Assembly (NCBI GenBank): GCA_030141605.1
Contig: JAQGDQ010002462.1
Coordinates: forward strand, 1-28,157
Origin: Tubiluchus corallicola
Lineage: Eukaryota > Priapulida > Priapulimorpha > Priapulimorphida > Tubiluchidae
Length of the DNA: 28,157 nucleotides
Direction of reading: 5' to 3'
Notes under the pieces: generated by a model
The model's input: the letters and a program-made list of their open reading frames with translations, nothing else
Databases searched by the model: none
What the model was told of the DNA's origin: nothing
In this document: piece by piece, positions 8,287-16,504 of the stretch
Numbering within the stretch: the first letter of the stretch is position 1
Layout of the letters: each line of letters starts with the position of its first letter
Made by a program: the position numbers and the translations under genes

Positions 8287-9449
8287 CTACGCTAAATTAA
8301 TAGGTTTATTTATATTTTTATAATTATATAATAATTTGTATATTTTTTCACTGGTGTAATTTATATTATAAAGGAAATAATTTTCTTTACTTAAATATTT
8401 TTTTGCGTCTTTGTCTGTAACTATAAAGTTGTAATCATTAATAGATTTTAAATAATTTAAATATTTTCTTCCATTACTATTGAAGCCAAGTATTTTCAAA
8501 TAAGGAATATTATAAAGAGCATTTTTGGTTACCTCAGTAGTAATGTTTAGTAAAATGTGTATAAGAACTCGTTGTAATCTTGATTTTGAATAGCGCTTAG
8601 TTAGCAAATCATTAAAAAAATCATTAAAACTACAATGTTTTATAGCTAAGTTGTAAATTCTATTATCTAGCCCTTTTTCTATATCTTGAATATTTTTTAA
8701 ATGGCTCTTGTTGGTTAAAATAGTATACTTTATTAAGGGATAAAACTTATCAAGTGTAGCTATATTGTTAGAGTCCATATGTTTTATAATGGTTTTTAAA
8801 GAGCTATTAGGGACAACCTTTTCTATAGTTGAGGTATCCTCATTGTAAATAAGAGATCTAATAGCTGTAGCACTGGCAATATCTTCAGTTATTTCACAAG
8901 AATTATATTGCGATTTAATTCTATTTATAGGAACTGCTTTTATGTTTAAATTTAATTTTTTTATACTACTGATGTATTCAAGGGCTAAAATATCATTTGA
9001 GCTAATTTTTAAATTAAATGATTCTAAAGTTAAGTTGTTTGCTTTAGAGTAAGATACGCCCTGTAATAAAAATTTATTCATTAATTCGTTATATTCTTTA
9101 GAATATTTTATATCTAAAATATTATTTAAATGTTTTAAGTTAGCAGATTCAGATCCAAAAACAATAGAGTTAACCTTCATTAAATTTAATATAGACACAG
9201 AGCCAAAGGCGAATACTTCTGCAGCTTGAGATGAAAAATAAACAGGAAGCTCGATAATTATATCAACTCCATTTTTTAGGCTAATTTTGTTCTTTCATAT
9301 TTATTTATGCATGCAGGTTCTCCTCTTTGTAGGAAATCACCACTCATAACAGCTATGAGTACATCACAGTATTTTTTGGCTTCATTAATATGATGTAAAT
9401 GACCATTATGAAAAGGATTATACTCTACAATTACTCCACTAGGAATCAT
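8287..9449 (-). pseudogene. tmcAL: tRNA(Met) cytidine acetate ligase (TmcAL), frameshifted
   Basis: TmcAL makes N4-acetylcytidine at the wobble base of elongator tRNA-Met from acetate and ATP. The N-terminal part starts with ATG at 9447-9449 and has the nucleotidyltransferase HxGH motif (His14-Asn-Gly-His17 in EYNPFHNGH) and [13 protein letters not shown]. The frame then meets TAA at 9276-9278, next to a run of six A on the minus strand. The family's next segment (GVDIIIELPVYFSSQAAEVF, then SILNLM) continues in the -1 frame through to 8287. One missing base explains the break, and adding it back gives about 387 residues, near the family length. No classic slippery heptamer is placed to rescue the frame. 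The GGAGG site is only 3 bases from the ATG, so the true start is uncertain. Either the gene is dead, or the base is an assembly error. Confidence 0.8.
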
Positions 9450-9580
9450 CTTCCTCCTTAGATGTATTTAAAATTTAAGAAAACTTAAAGTAGCTTTATA
9501 GCACTATATTAGGGTATTTATATACAACAGAAGTTAAATTATTATATCATAATAATAGTTAAAAATCTGCAATAAATATA

Positions 9581-9626
9581 AAAAAATAAATAGCTTGTTG
9601 ATATTTTACATATCAATAAACTATTT
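9581..9626 (-). terminator. probable terminator of the aminotransferase/BKACE operon
   Basis: A long hairpin pairs AAATAG (9588-9593) with CTATTT (9621-9626) and TTGATAT (9598-9604) with ATATCAA (9610-9616), with a 4x4 internal loop. On the minus strand it is followed by ATTTTTTTAT. It lies about 90 bases after the class I aminotransferase stop. The stem is AT-rich, so strength is uncertain. Confidence 0.6.
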
Positions 9627-9717
9627 AATTAATATAATAATAATGAGATTAAGTTCACTATAAATATAAAAAAATACTTGTTTAGCTTTTATATTTTTAT
9701 AAGCAAATGCACTTTAT

Positions 9718-10965
9718 TTATACCTCTAGTTTATCAAAAGCTTTCTTTATCATTTCTGCAGCTTTTCCACATTGATTTTCAGGTACAGAACATGGAGTGA
9801 ATCGAATTCCTTTTTTTAAGGCCACTATGAATATGTTGTCTTTTTCAAGTTCTTTAGATATTTCTTCAGGTTTTTTACAGGGTATAGATATAAAATAGCC
9901 ACCTCTATATGGACAAACATCTAATCCTACTTCTTTGGATTTTTTTAAAAATGATTTTGCTCTTATTTTTAAAAGGTTAGCAAAATCTTCTCTTTCCTTT
10001 TTTAATTTATTACTTAACTCTTGGTTATTCATGATTTTGGCTAAAGTTGTCATTGCAGCTCTATTATTGTTTGACCAAGTACCTCTATTTGAAAATTTCA
10101 TAGCATTTTCAAATTCATTGGCGAGATCTTCATTTTGTGTAATACACATTATTGCTCCTGTCCTTAATCCATACAATGCAAAACTCTTTGACATGCTATA
10201 AGCAATAATAGTAAATACATTCTCAGAAAAGCTATTTATATATTTGCTAAAATCTCTTGACTCTTCTTCGCTTCCTGCAAAGTCAATGTATGCAACATCT
10301 AAAACTAAGATTATTTTCTTTCCATTCTTATTTTCTCTTTCAAAGGTTTCTTTTATAAATTTAAAATCGCCAGAATTAATTGTATATCCTGTTGGATTGT
10401 GAGAAGGTGTATTTAAAATTACCATAAGTTTATCTTGCTTTTGTAAAATTTCATGAATTTTTTTAGAAAATGCTTCTTTGTTGAATTCGTAATTTTCATT
10501 GAATAATGTATATGTGTCAATGCTTCTTCCATGTTCCTTTGCTATTACACTGTAAGGATTCCAATGCCAGTCAGATGTTAATATTTTATCTTCAAAATCA
10601 GTGTAGTTCCATATAGCGTGTCTAATAGCTCCAGTTCCTCCCATTGTTGCAATAGTTCTTATATATCCTTGTGGTAGGTATTTACCAAAGCATGCTGTTT
10701 TTACAGCATCAAGGTAGTCTTGAATCCCGCTTATAGGAGCATAAGCTGCTATATCTGAGTTTGGTAATTTTTTAAGAGTTTCCATAACAACTTCAAATGT
10801 TTTTAAATTCCCAGCATCATCTAAAAAAGCTCCTATAGTAGAATTTATAACGTTTTCAGCACCATATTTTTTCATTGCTTCTTGTGCTTTTTTATTGATG
10901 CTAAATATTTTATCATTCATTGGCGGTCTTTTAGAGTGGGGTGACACCATGCTTACTGATGACAT
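9718..10965 (-). CDS. class I/II PLP-dependent aminotransferase
   Basis: This 415-residue fold-type I aminotransferase has SHNPTGY at 188-194 (Asn190 contacts PLP), LDVAY at 222-226 (Asp223, Tyr226), YSMSKSFALYG around the PLP lysine Lys260, and GLRTG with Arg268 binding phosphate. Near the C-terminus GIRFTPCSVP carries the arginine expected to bind the substrate carboxylate. It resembles aspartate/aromatic-type enzymes, but the substrate is not evident. Its AGGAGG site overlaps the TAA of the BKACE gene (TAAGGAGG), and the start follows 12 bases after that stop, so the two are tightly coupled. It is last in a three-gene operon, and a hairpin terminator follows. Confidence 0.9.
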   Translation of the reverse strand: MSSVSMVSPHSKRPPMNDKIFSINKKAQEAMKKYGAENVINSTIGAFLDDAGNLKTFEVVMETLKKLPNSDIAAYAPISGIQDYLDAVKTACFGKYLPQGYIRTIATMGGTGAIRHAIWNYTDFEDKILTSDWHWNPYSVIAKEHGRSIDTYTLFNENYEFNKEAFSKKIHEILQKQDKLMVILNTPSHNPTGYTINSGDFKFIKETFERENKNGKKIILVLDVAYIDFAGSEEESRDFSKYINSFSENVFTIIAYSMSKSFALYGLRTGAIMCITQNEDLANEFENAMKFSNRGTWSNNNRAAMTTLAKIMNNQELSNKLKKEREDFANLLKIRAKSFLKKSKEVGLDVCPYRGGYFISIPCKKPEEISKELEKDNIFIVALKKGIRFTPCSVPENQCGKAAEMIKKAFDKLEV

Positions 10966-10977
10966 TTTGTTTCCTCC

Positions 10978-11793
10978 TTAGTTTATCATTAAAATATTTT
11001 TAGCTTCTTCAACTGATGCAATTTCTCTTCCTAGCTCTTTTGCAATTCTAACAACTCTTTTAACAAGGGACTCATTGCTTGCTAAAATGCCTTTTTCATA
11101 ATATATACAGTCTTCTAGACCTGTTCTAACATGTCCCCCTAAAAGTATTCCTGTTGCTATCATTTTAACTTGAGAGAGTCCTATTCCAGATACTGACCAA
11201 GTACTATTTTTAGGGAGAGAGTCTACTAAAAACATTAAGTTTTTTATAGTGCCAGGTATTGAACCTGGGACATTCATAACTAAATTGAAATGAAGAGGTC
11301 CTTTTATAATTCCTTTCCTTTCAAGCTTTATTGCATTATTAATCATAGCTACATCAAAGATTTCAATTTCAGGTTTTATATTATTTGCAGTCATTTTTTC
11401 TGCTAAGGACCTTATAAGGTCAGGAGAATTACCATTTATAGAAGTTGGGAAATTTGAAGACCCTGTTGAAAGGCTTGCCATATGGCAGTTTAGATCAAGC
11501 ATTTGGCCTCTGTAACCAGTAGTGTTTTCTCCTCCCCTTGCTCCAGTTGATAATTGTTTGATAACATTGATATTTTCACTTTCAATTAAATCTAATAGAT
11601 CTTTAAACTTATCTTTGTCACTAGTAGGTTTATTGTTATTATCTCGAACGTGCATGTGAGCAACAGAAACACCTAATTGAACACATTTTTTTATATCGCT
11701 GACAATCTCCTTATTATTAAGTGGTGAATTTGGATTAAGGCTTTTAGTAGGGACGTTACCTGTAGGTGCTAAAGTTATAACTAATTTTTCCAT
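10978..11793 (-). CDS. BKACE-family beta-keto acid cleavage enzyme (DUF849)
   Basis: Members of this Zn-dependent family condense a beta-keto acid with acetyl-CoA and split it to acetoacetate and a new acyl-CoA. The best-known member is Kce, the 3-keto-5-aminohexanoate cleavage enzyme of lysine fermentation. The 271-residue protein has the zinc pair His46 and His48 (AHMHVRD), Ser82 (QLSTG), and HVRTGLEDC with Arg223, Glu227 (third zinc ligand) and Asp228. The position equivalent to Glu14 of Kce, which I recall as binding the substrate ammonium, is Val14 here (TGNVPTK). The substrate therefore probably differs from that of Kce, so I give no gene symbol. The start has GGAG nine bases upstream. 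It lies between two aminotransferases, 27 and 12 bases away. Confidence 0.88.
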   Translation of the reverse strand: MEKLVITLAPTGNVPTKSLNPNSPLNNKEIVSDIKKCVQLGVSVAHMHVRDNNNKPTSDKDKFKDLLDLIESENINVIKQLSTGARGGENTTGYRGQMLDLNCHMASLSTGSSNFPTSINGNSPDLIRSLAEKMTANNIKPEIEIFDVAMINNAIKLERKGIIKGPLHFNLVMNVPGSIPGTIKNLMFLVDSLPKNSTWSVSGIGLSQVKMIATGILLGGHVRTGLEDCIYYEKGILASNESLVKRVVRIAKELGREIASVEEAKNILMIN

Positions 11794-11820
11794 ACTTAAA
11801 ATCTCCTTTTATATAAAATG

Positions 11821-13179
11821 CTACCTTATATCATTGCATGTTTCTTTTATGGATTTTTCTAATTTGCTATAAAGATCATCTATTTCTTCTTTTGTGATAT
11901 TAAATGGAGGTGCAATTAGTATATGATCTCCTCTTACTCCATCGACACTTCCTCCTCCAGGATAAAGAACAATTCCATTATCTAATCCCTTAAATGTAAC
12001 TTTATTTTTTATATTTTCCATAGAACCAAAAGCTTCTTTAGTGTCTTGATTTTTTACAAATTCTATACCAATCATTAACCCTTTACCTCTTATTTCTCCA
12101 ACAATAGGATAATTGTATAAGTTTTGTAGTTTTTCCATGAAATACTTACCCTGTAACCTACAGTTCTCGACATAGTTTTCTCTTTCAATGATTTCTAAAA
12201 CTTTTGCAGAGATACCGCATGATAGAGGATTCCCTGCATAAGTGTGTCCGTTAACAAAATGTCCACTTCCTTGTACCATGATAGTATCAAATATCTTTTT
12301 ATTTGCAACAGTAGCTCCCATAGGTGTATATCCACAGCTCATACCCTTTCCAGTTGCAACTATGTCAGGTTTTACATTATAATGGTCTATTCCTAGATTT
12401 TTTCCAGTTCTTCCAAAACCGGCCATAACTTCATCAGATATCATAAGTATATCATATTTATCGCAGATTTCCCTAGCTATTTCAAAGTATGTTGGAGTAG
12501 GATGTATCCCAGGAGCTGCAGATCCTACAACAGGTTCTGATATGAAAGCGGCAATATTTTCAGGTCCATTAGCTAAAATGCACCGTTCTATTTCTTCAGC
12601 AGCCTTAACGCTTGTTTCCTCTAGTGTTTTTGTACCCCAGACATTTCTATAGTGATAAAACTGTGGTATTTTAGGAAAGTTTACAAGCATTCCATCAAAA
12701 TACTTTCTTCTTCCAGTTATTCCTGTCATAGAGAGAGCTCCTAAAGTATTTCCGTGATATGAAGTCCACTTTGAAATGATCTTGCTTTTGCTAGTATTTT
12801 GTCCGTCTCTTTCTACAAAGTATTGCCTAGCCATTTTTATTGCTGTTTCTGTAGCCTCAGACCCTCCTGAAACAAAATAAACATGATCTAGACTTGTAGG
12901 CATCCAATTAACCACCATCTTAGCACACTTTTCTATTGAGTCCACTGTCCATCTAGATAAATGAGTAAAAGCGATTCTCTCCATATGTTCTTTTGTATAC
13001 TGGGCGATCTCTTTATTGCCATGACCAATATTTGAAACAGCAGAACCACAGCATGCGTCTATATAACGATTTCCATTTTCATCAATTAAATAAATACCTT
13101 CACCTTTTTTTATCTTAGGATAATGCCAATTTTGATTTCTATAAAAGACATTATTTTTAGGGGCCTTATTTAAACTCAC
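11821..13179 (-). CDS. class III PLP-dependent aminotransferase (omega/beta-amino acid type)
   Basis: This 452-residue enzyme has the class III layout: SGGSEATETAIKMAR (104-118, phosphate site SGGSEA), YHG at 141-143 stacking on PLP, EPVVGSA near 215-221, ISDEVMAGFGRTG with Asp249, and the PLP lysine Lys278 in ATGKGMSCGYTPMGA. GHTYAGNPLSCG follows. Such enzymes move an amino group from the omega or beta position of an amino acid or diamine to pyruvate or 2-oxoglutarate. The start is GTG at 13177-13179. No ATG fits, and GGAGG lies 11 bases upstream. It heads the operon with BKACE and the class I aminotransferase. Its product could be, or lead to, the BKACE beta-keto substrate, which is inference. 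Confidence 0.9.
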   Translation of the reverse strand: MSLNKAPKNNVFYRNQNWHYPKIKKGEGIYLIDENGNRYIDACCGSAVSNIGHGNKEIAQYTKEHMERIAFTHLSRWTVDSIEKCAKMVVNWMPTSLDHVYFVSGGSEATETAIKMARQYFVERDGQNTSKSKIISKWTSYHGNTLGALSMTGITGRRKYFDGMLVNFPKIPQFYHYRNVWGTKTLEETSVKAAEEIERCILANGPENIAAFISEPVVGSAAPGIHPTPTYFEIAREICDKYDILMISDEVMAGFGRTGKNLGIDHYNVKPDIVATGKGMSCGYTPMGATVANKKIFDTIMVQGSGHFVNGHTYAGNPLSCGISAKVLEIIERENYVENCRLQGKYFMEKLQNLYNYPIVGEIRGKGLMIGIEFVKNQDTKEAFGSMENIKNKVTFKGLDNGIVLYPGGGSVDGVRGDHILIAPPFNITKEEIDDLYSKLEKSIKETCNDIR

Positions 13180-13228
13180 TATTTTTAATACCTCCTTAAA
13201 AATTTACATGTAATCATTGATTATTTTT

Positions 13229-13243
13229 TATACTTAAAGTATA
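13229..13243 (-). promoter_or_regulatory. candidate operator and -10 region of the aminotransferase/BKACE operon
   Basis: A perfect inverted repeat (arms TATACTT and AAGTATA around one base) lies about 50 bases before the GTG start. Its minus-strand half contains TATACT, which could be the -10 box, with a weak TTTAAT 17 bases upstream. A repressor bound here would cover the promoter. No regulator gene lies in the window. Confidence 0.45.
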
Positions 13244-13508
13244 CCTGACATTTAAAATATATTAAAGAAATATATTTAAATTAATTAAATTTGAAACAAA
13301 ATTTTAATATTGAATGAACCTATATTTTATAGTTATTACATTCATGCTATAATTATTTTATATAATGCACATAATAATTTTATATAGTGAGTTCAAAAAA
13401 GTAATAAAGAAAACTAGCGAATTTATAAAAAGTATAAATAACTTAAATAGTAATTATTTAACTAAGTATTTTGTTTAATATATAATGATCTACAAAGATG
13501 TATCTCTA

Positions 13509-13537
13509 TTGACAACCCACTTATCATATGTGATAAT
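13509..13537 (+). promoter_or_regulatory. strong promoter for psuKG with an overlapping operator
   Basis: A perfect -35 box TTGACA (13509-13514) and GATAAT (13532-13537) are 17 bases apart. The inverted repeat TTATCA (13521-13526), four bases, TGATAA (13531-13536) covers the spacer and -10 box, the classical position for a repressor site. About 140 bases of leader separate it from the psuK start. In the rest of the gap from 13244 to 13684 I see no gene, only AT-rich sequence with imperfect dyads such as the one around 13448-13464. Confidence 0.7.
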
Positions 13538-13684
13538 GTGCATAATTAACAATTTATAGATAAAGAAAATATAATCTAAAAAACTTTAAAATTTATAATA
13601 TTTCTAATCTATGCCTAGGGTAAAAAGCATCATATTTACTTTAACTTTGTATTAATGCTAAACATTTATGATAAGGTGAATCTT

Positions 13685-14608
13685 ATGAAAGATTATATAT
13701 TAGTAATCGGTGGTACAAATATTGATATACAGGGAGTTGCTAAAAATAAAATAAAACTTAATGATTCAAATATAGGTAATGTAAAGTGTAGCTTTGGAGG
13801 AGTAGGAAGGAATATTTCTGAGGTATTATCTAAATTAAATTTGAATATAAAGTTAATTTCTACAATAGGTAAGGATTACTATGGCGATAAAATAAGTTTA
13901 TATATGAAAGGTATTAATATAGATATTTCAAACTGTATTTTTACCAACAAAACGTCTGTATATCTATCTGTGCTAGATGATGAAAAAAATATGTTGATAT
14001 CTGTTGCTGATATGAATATAGATAAAGTTTTAGATGAAAAGTTTATAAAAACAAAGGAAAAACTAATAAAAGACTCTAGTATTGTAGTACTTGATACTAA
14101 CCTATCTCAAAACACTATAAAATATTTAATTAATAACTATAAAAATAAGTTTTTTATAGATGGCGTTTCAAGTGAAAAAGTAAAAAAAATAAAGGGACAT
14201 CTTTCTAAAATTGACACTTTAAAAGTTAACAAATATGAAGCTGAAGTTTTATTTAATAAAAAATTTGATATAAACAATATAAAAGAATATAAATCATCAC
14301 TTTTAGAAACAGGTCTTAAAAATATATTTGTAACATTTGGAAAAGATGGAGTTTTTTTTCTAAATAAAAGATTAGGTGGCTTTGTAACAAGTAAAAACAT
14401 AGACCCACTTAATACTAATGGAGCTGGAGATAGTTTTATGGGAGGGATCGTATACGGAGCTTTACAAGGGTATTCTATTGAAAAAATAGCGGCTTTTGCA
14501 ACAGGAGTTAGCTCTATAAATATAATGTCAGAAGATACCATATCAAAACTAATTAATATAAACTACGTAAATCAAATAATAAAGGAGAAAGTAAATGTTA
14601 ATTTATAA
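13685..14608 (+). CDS. psuK: PfkB-family sugar kinase, probable pseudouridine kinase
   Basis: This kinase should phosphorylate pseudouridine to pseudouridine 5'-phosphate, the substrate of PsuG. It is a ribokinase/PfkB protein with the GGVGRNIS signature in its N-terminal third (glycine-rich sugar-binding motif) and NTNGAGDSFMGG near the C-terminus, where the Asp of GAGD is the catalytic base. I start it at ATG 13685, behind an AAGGTG site with good spacing, giving 307 residues. An in-frame ATG 30 bases upstream has no ribosome site. The 3' end overlaps psuG by 14 bases, the usual psuK-psuG arrangement, and this pairing is the main reason for the specific name. Confidence 0.85.
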   Translation: MKDYILVIGGTNIDIQGVAKNKIKLNDSNIGNVKCSFGGVGRNISEVLSKLNLNIKLISTIGKDYYGDKISLYMKGINIDISNCIFTNKTSVYLSVLDDEKNMLISVADMNIDKVLDEKFIKTKEKLIKDSSIVVLDTNLSQNTIKYLINNYKNKFFIDGVSSEKVKKIKGHLSKIDTLKVNKYEAEVLFNKKFDINNIKEYKSSLLETGLKNIFVTFGKDGVFFLNKRLGGFVTSKNIDPLNTNGAGDSFMGGIVYGALQGYSIEKIAAFATGVSSINIMSEDTISKLININYVNQIIKEKVNVNL

Positions 14609-15530
14609 AGATTATTTAGATATATCTCCAGAAATAAGTGAAGCTTTAAAATATAATAGACCTATAGTAGCCTTAGAATCAACTATAATATCTCATGGCA
14701 TGCCATACCCTATTAATGTAGAGACTGCCCTAAAGGTGGAAAGTATAATTAGAGAAAATGGAGCTGTTCCAGCAACTATTGGGATCATTAATGGTAAAAT
14801 GAAAGTAGGATTAACAAAAGATCAAATAGAGTTTTTAGGAAAATCTAAAGATATTTTAAAAACTAGTAAGAGGGATTTACCAATTATTTTGTCTAAGAAA
14901 CTAAATGGTGCGACTACAGTAGCATCAACAATGATAATTGCAAACTTAGCAGGTATTAAGATATTTGCAACAGGGGGAATAGGTGGAGTTCATAGAGGAG
15001 CAGAAAATAACTTTGATATATCAGCTGACTTGGAAACATTAGGAAATACTGATGTAGCAGTTGTTTGTGCAGGGGCTAAATCTATTTTAGACCTTGGGTT
15101 AACTTTGGAATACTTAGAGACGAAGGGAGTTCCTGTCTTAGGATATAAAACTGATGACCTTCCAGCGTTTTACTCAAGACATAGTGGTTTCAAATTGGAG
15201 TACAAATTTGACTCAGCAAAAGAAATAGCAAAGACTATTGAAATAAAATGGCATTTAGGTATACATGGTGGAGCGATTGTTACAGTTCCAATTCCAGAAG
15301 AATTTGAAATAAAAAAAGAAATAATAGATGAAGCAATTGAAAAGTCATTGGAGGAAGTGAAAGCAAAAGGCATTAGTGGCAAGGAGATAACGCCATTTCT
15401 TTTAAATGAAGTAAAAAATATTACAGAAGGAAAAAGCTTGGATGCTAATATAAAATTAGTTTATAATAATGCAGAAATAGCAGCAAAAATAGCAGTATAT
15501 TTTTCTGAGCGTATAAAAAGAGAATTTTAA
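14595..15530 (+). CDS. psuG: pseudouridine-5'-phosphate glycosidase
   Basis: PsuG reversibly splits the C-C glycosidic bond of pseudouridine 5'-phosphate to uracil and ribose 5-phosphate. The 311-residue protein is full length and strongly typical. It has ALESTIISHGMPYP near the N-terminus, then NGATTVASTMIIANLAGI, FATGGIGGVHRGAE, DISADLETLG, VVCAGAKSILDLGLTLEYLE, GVPVLGYKTDDLPAFYSRHS and GKEITPFLL. Manganese and phosphate-binding residues lie in these segments. AAAGGAGA precedes the start inside psuK, so translation is coupled. Uracil released here could feed the pyrimidine pool, and the ThyX-like gene follows 50 bases later. Confidence 0.95.
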   Translation: MLIYKDYLDISPEISEALKYNRPIVALESTIISHGMPYPINVETALKVESIIRENGAVPATIGIINGKMKVGLTKDQIEFLGKSKDILKTSKRDLPIILSKKLNGATTVASTMIIANLAGIKIFATGGIGGVHRGAENNFDISADLETLGNTDVAVVCAGAKSILDLGLTLEYLETKGVPVLGYKTDDLPAFYSRHSGFKLEYKFDSAKEIAKTIEIKWHLGIHGGAIVTVPIPEEFEIKKEIIDEAIEKSLEEVKAKGISGKEITPFLLNEVKNITEGKSLDANIKLVYNNAEIAAKIAVYFSERIKREF

Positions 15531-15580
15531 AATAATATAATAACTAAATTTATCCAAAAAAGTGAGGGGGCTTAGATTAT

Positions 15581-16204
15581 ATGCTAAAAATATTTAATGA
15601 TAAAGTATATGGTCTTGAAGAAAGCATTGATGCAAGCTCATACCCAATGAAATCTACTGAAATTGTAAAGCATGCCAAGGCTAAGCTTGTTTCTAAAGAT
15701 TATTTGAGAGGACAGAAATTGGGGGCTGTGAATTTAGGCACAGGGCATGACTGCTATTTAAAGGGAATTATTGTACAATTTGATGTGACTTACCCAAACT
15801 ATTGGAGTCCTCAATTTCAAAGGTATCATTTTGCAGATATAGTAAGCTCTACTTCTAAAATGCATAGACTTACAAGAATGGACATTAAAAAATCATGTAA
15901 TAAGTATGTAGACCTTGTTATTATTGATAATTTAAATAAATGGATAAAGATATACAACTCTTTAGATGAAAATACTGTAGTAGTAGATGCTAAAGAATAT
16001 ACAAAATACGATATTTTTATGAAGATAATTTCCAACACCCCCCTTGGATTTGAACAAACCATGAGGGTGACAACTAATTATTTACAATTGAAAACTATTT
16101 ATTTGCAAAGAAAAAACCATAAATTGAAAGAAGATTGGGGAAATTTTTGCAACTGGTGTGAATCACTACCAATGTTTAAAGATTTATGTTTAAAAAATAA
16201 TTAA
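15581..16204 (+). CDS. divergent ThyX-like protein (flavin-dependent thymidylate synthase fold), function unknown
   Basis: This 207-residue protein is not a known household gene. By eye its residues 54-97 line up without gaps with the core of ThyX: TGHDCYLKGIIVQFDV, then a Pro, then QFQRYHFADIVSSTSKMHRL where ThyX has QxxRHRxxSxNExSxRY. The C-terminal TNYLQLKTIYLQRKNHKLKE and a following Trp fall where ThyX has its arginine and HAQWE segment. The exact ThyX signature is not kept, so thymidylate synthesis is not assured. Distantly similar proteins occur in phages, as I recall. A GAGGGGG site with long spacing precedes ATG 15581. It follows psuKG by 50 bases with no terminator between, so it may work on a product of uracil or uridine metabolism. 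Confidence 0.5.
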   Translation: MLKIFNDKVYGLEESIDASSYPMKSTEIVKHAKAKLVSKDYLRGQKLGAVNLGTGHDCYLKGIIVQFDVTYPNYWSPQFQRYHFADIVSSTSKMHRLTRMDIKKSCNKYVDLVIIDNLNKWIKIYNSLDENTVVVDAKEYTKYDIFMKIISNTPLGFEQTMRVTTNYLQLKTIYLQRKNHKLKEDWGNFCNWCESLPMFKDLCLKNN

Positions 16205-16273
16205 TGAAGCTATCTACAAAGCCATCTATAAAATAGCGAGATAAACTTTTACAGCTTGTGGAGTAAATTGAGA

Positions 16274-16299
16274 TAAAAAAACTAAAGCTTAAACTTTAG
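16274..16299 (-). terminator. intrinsic terminator for the minus strand
   Basis: The stem CTAAAG (16282-16287) / CTTTAG (16294-16299) around six bases is followed on the minus strand by seven T (16281-16275). It lies about 410 bases beyond the restriction pseudogene and probably closed the original minus-strand unit. It gives no T-run on the plus strand. Confidence 0.55.
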
Positions 16300-16504
16300 C
16301 TTGATAATATCAAAAGAATATCAGACTCTGCTTTAAAATTAGCCTAGTTTTTAATTAAACCCATATTTTAACTTTAACTTTTTTTAGTTTGTATAGATAA
16401 TTTTATTGCTGCTTGATGGTTTTACTTTAGTAAATGTTAATTTAAAGGTCTTATACTACAAATGGATATACCAAGTTTTGTTTAGAGTAATTTTAATGGA
16501 CCTT

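Noticed and set aside
9272-9281. Programmed -1 frameshifting in tmcAL at the run of six A
   Set aside because: The zero-frame TAA comes before most of the A run, so the ribosome would stop before slipping there, and GCC-TAA is not a slippery site. TmcAL is not known to use frameshifting.
13655-13684. Upstream ATG as the psuK start
   Set aside because: It has no ribosome binding site, whereas the ATG at 13685 has AAGGTG at proper spacing and gives the usual PfkB N-terminus.
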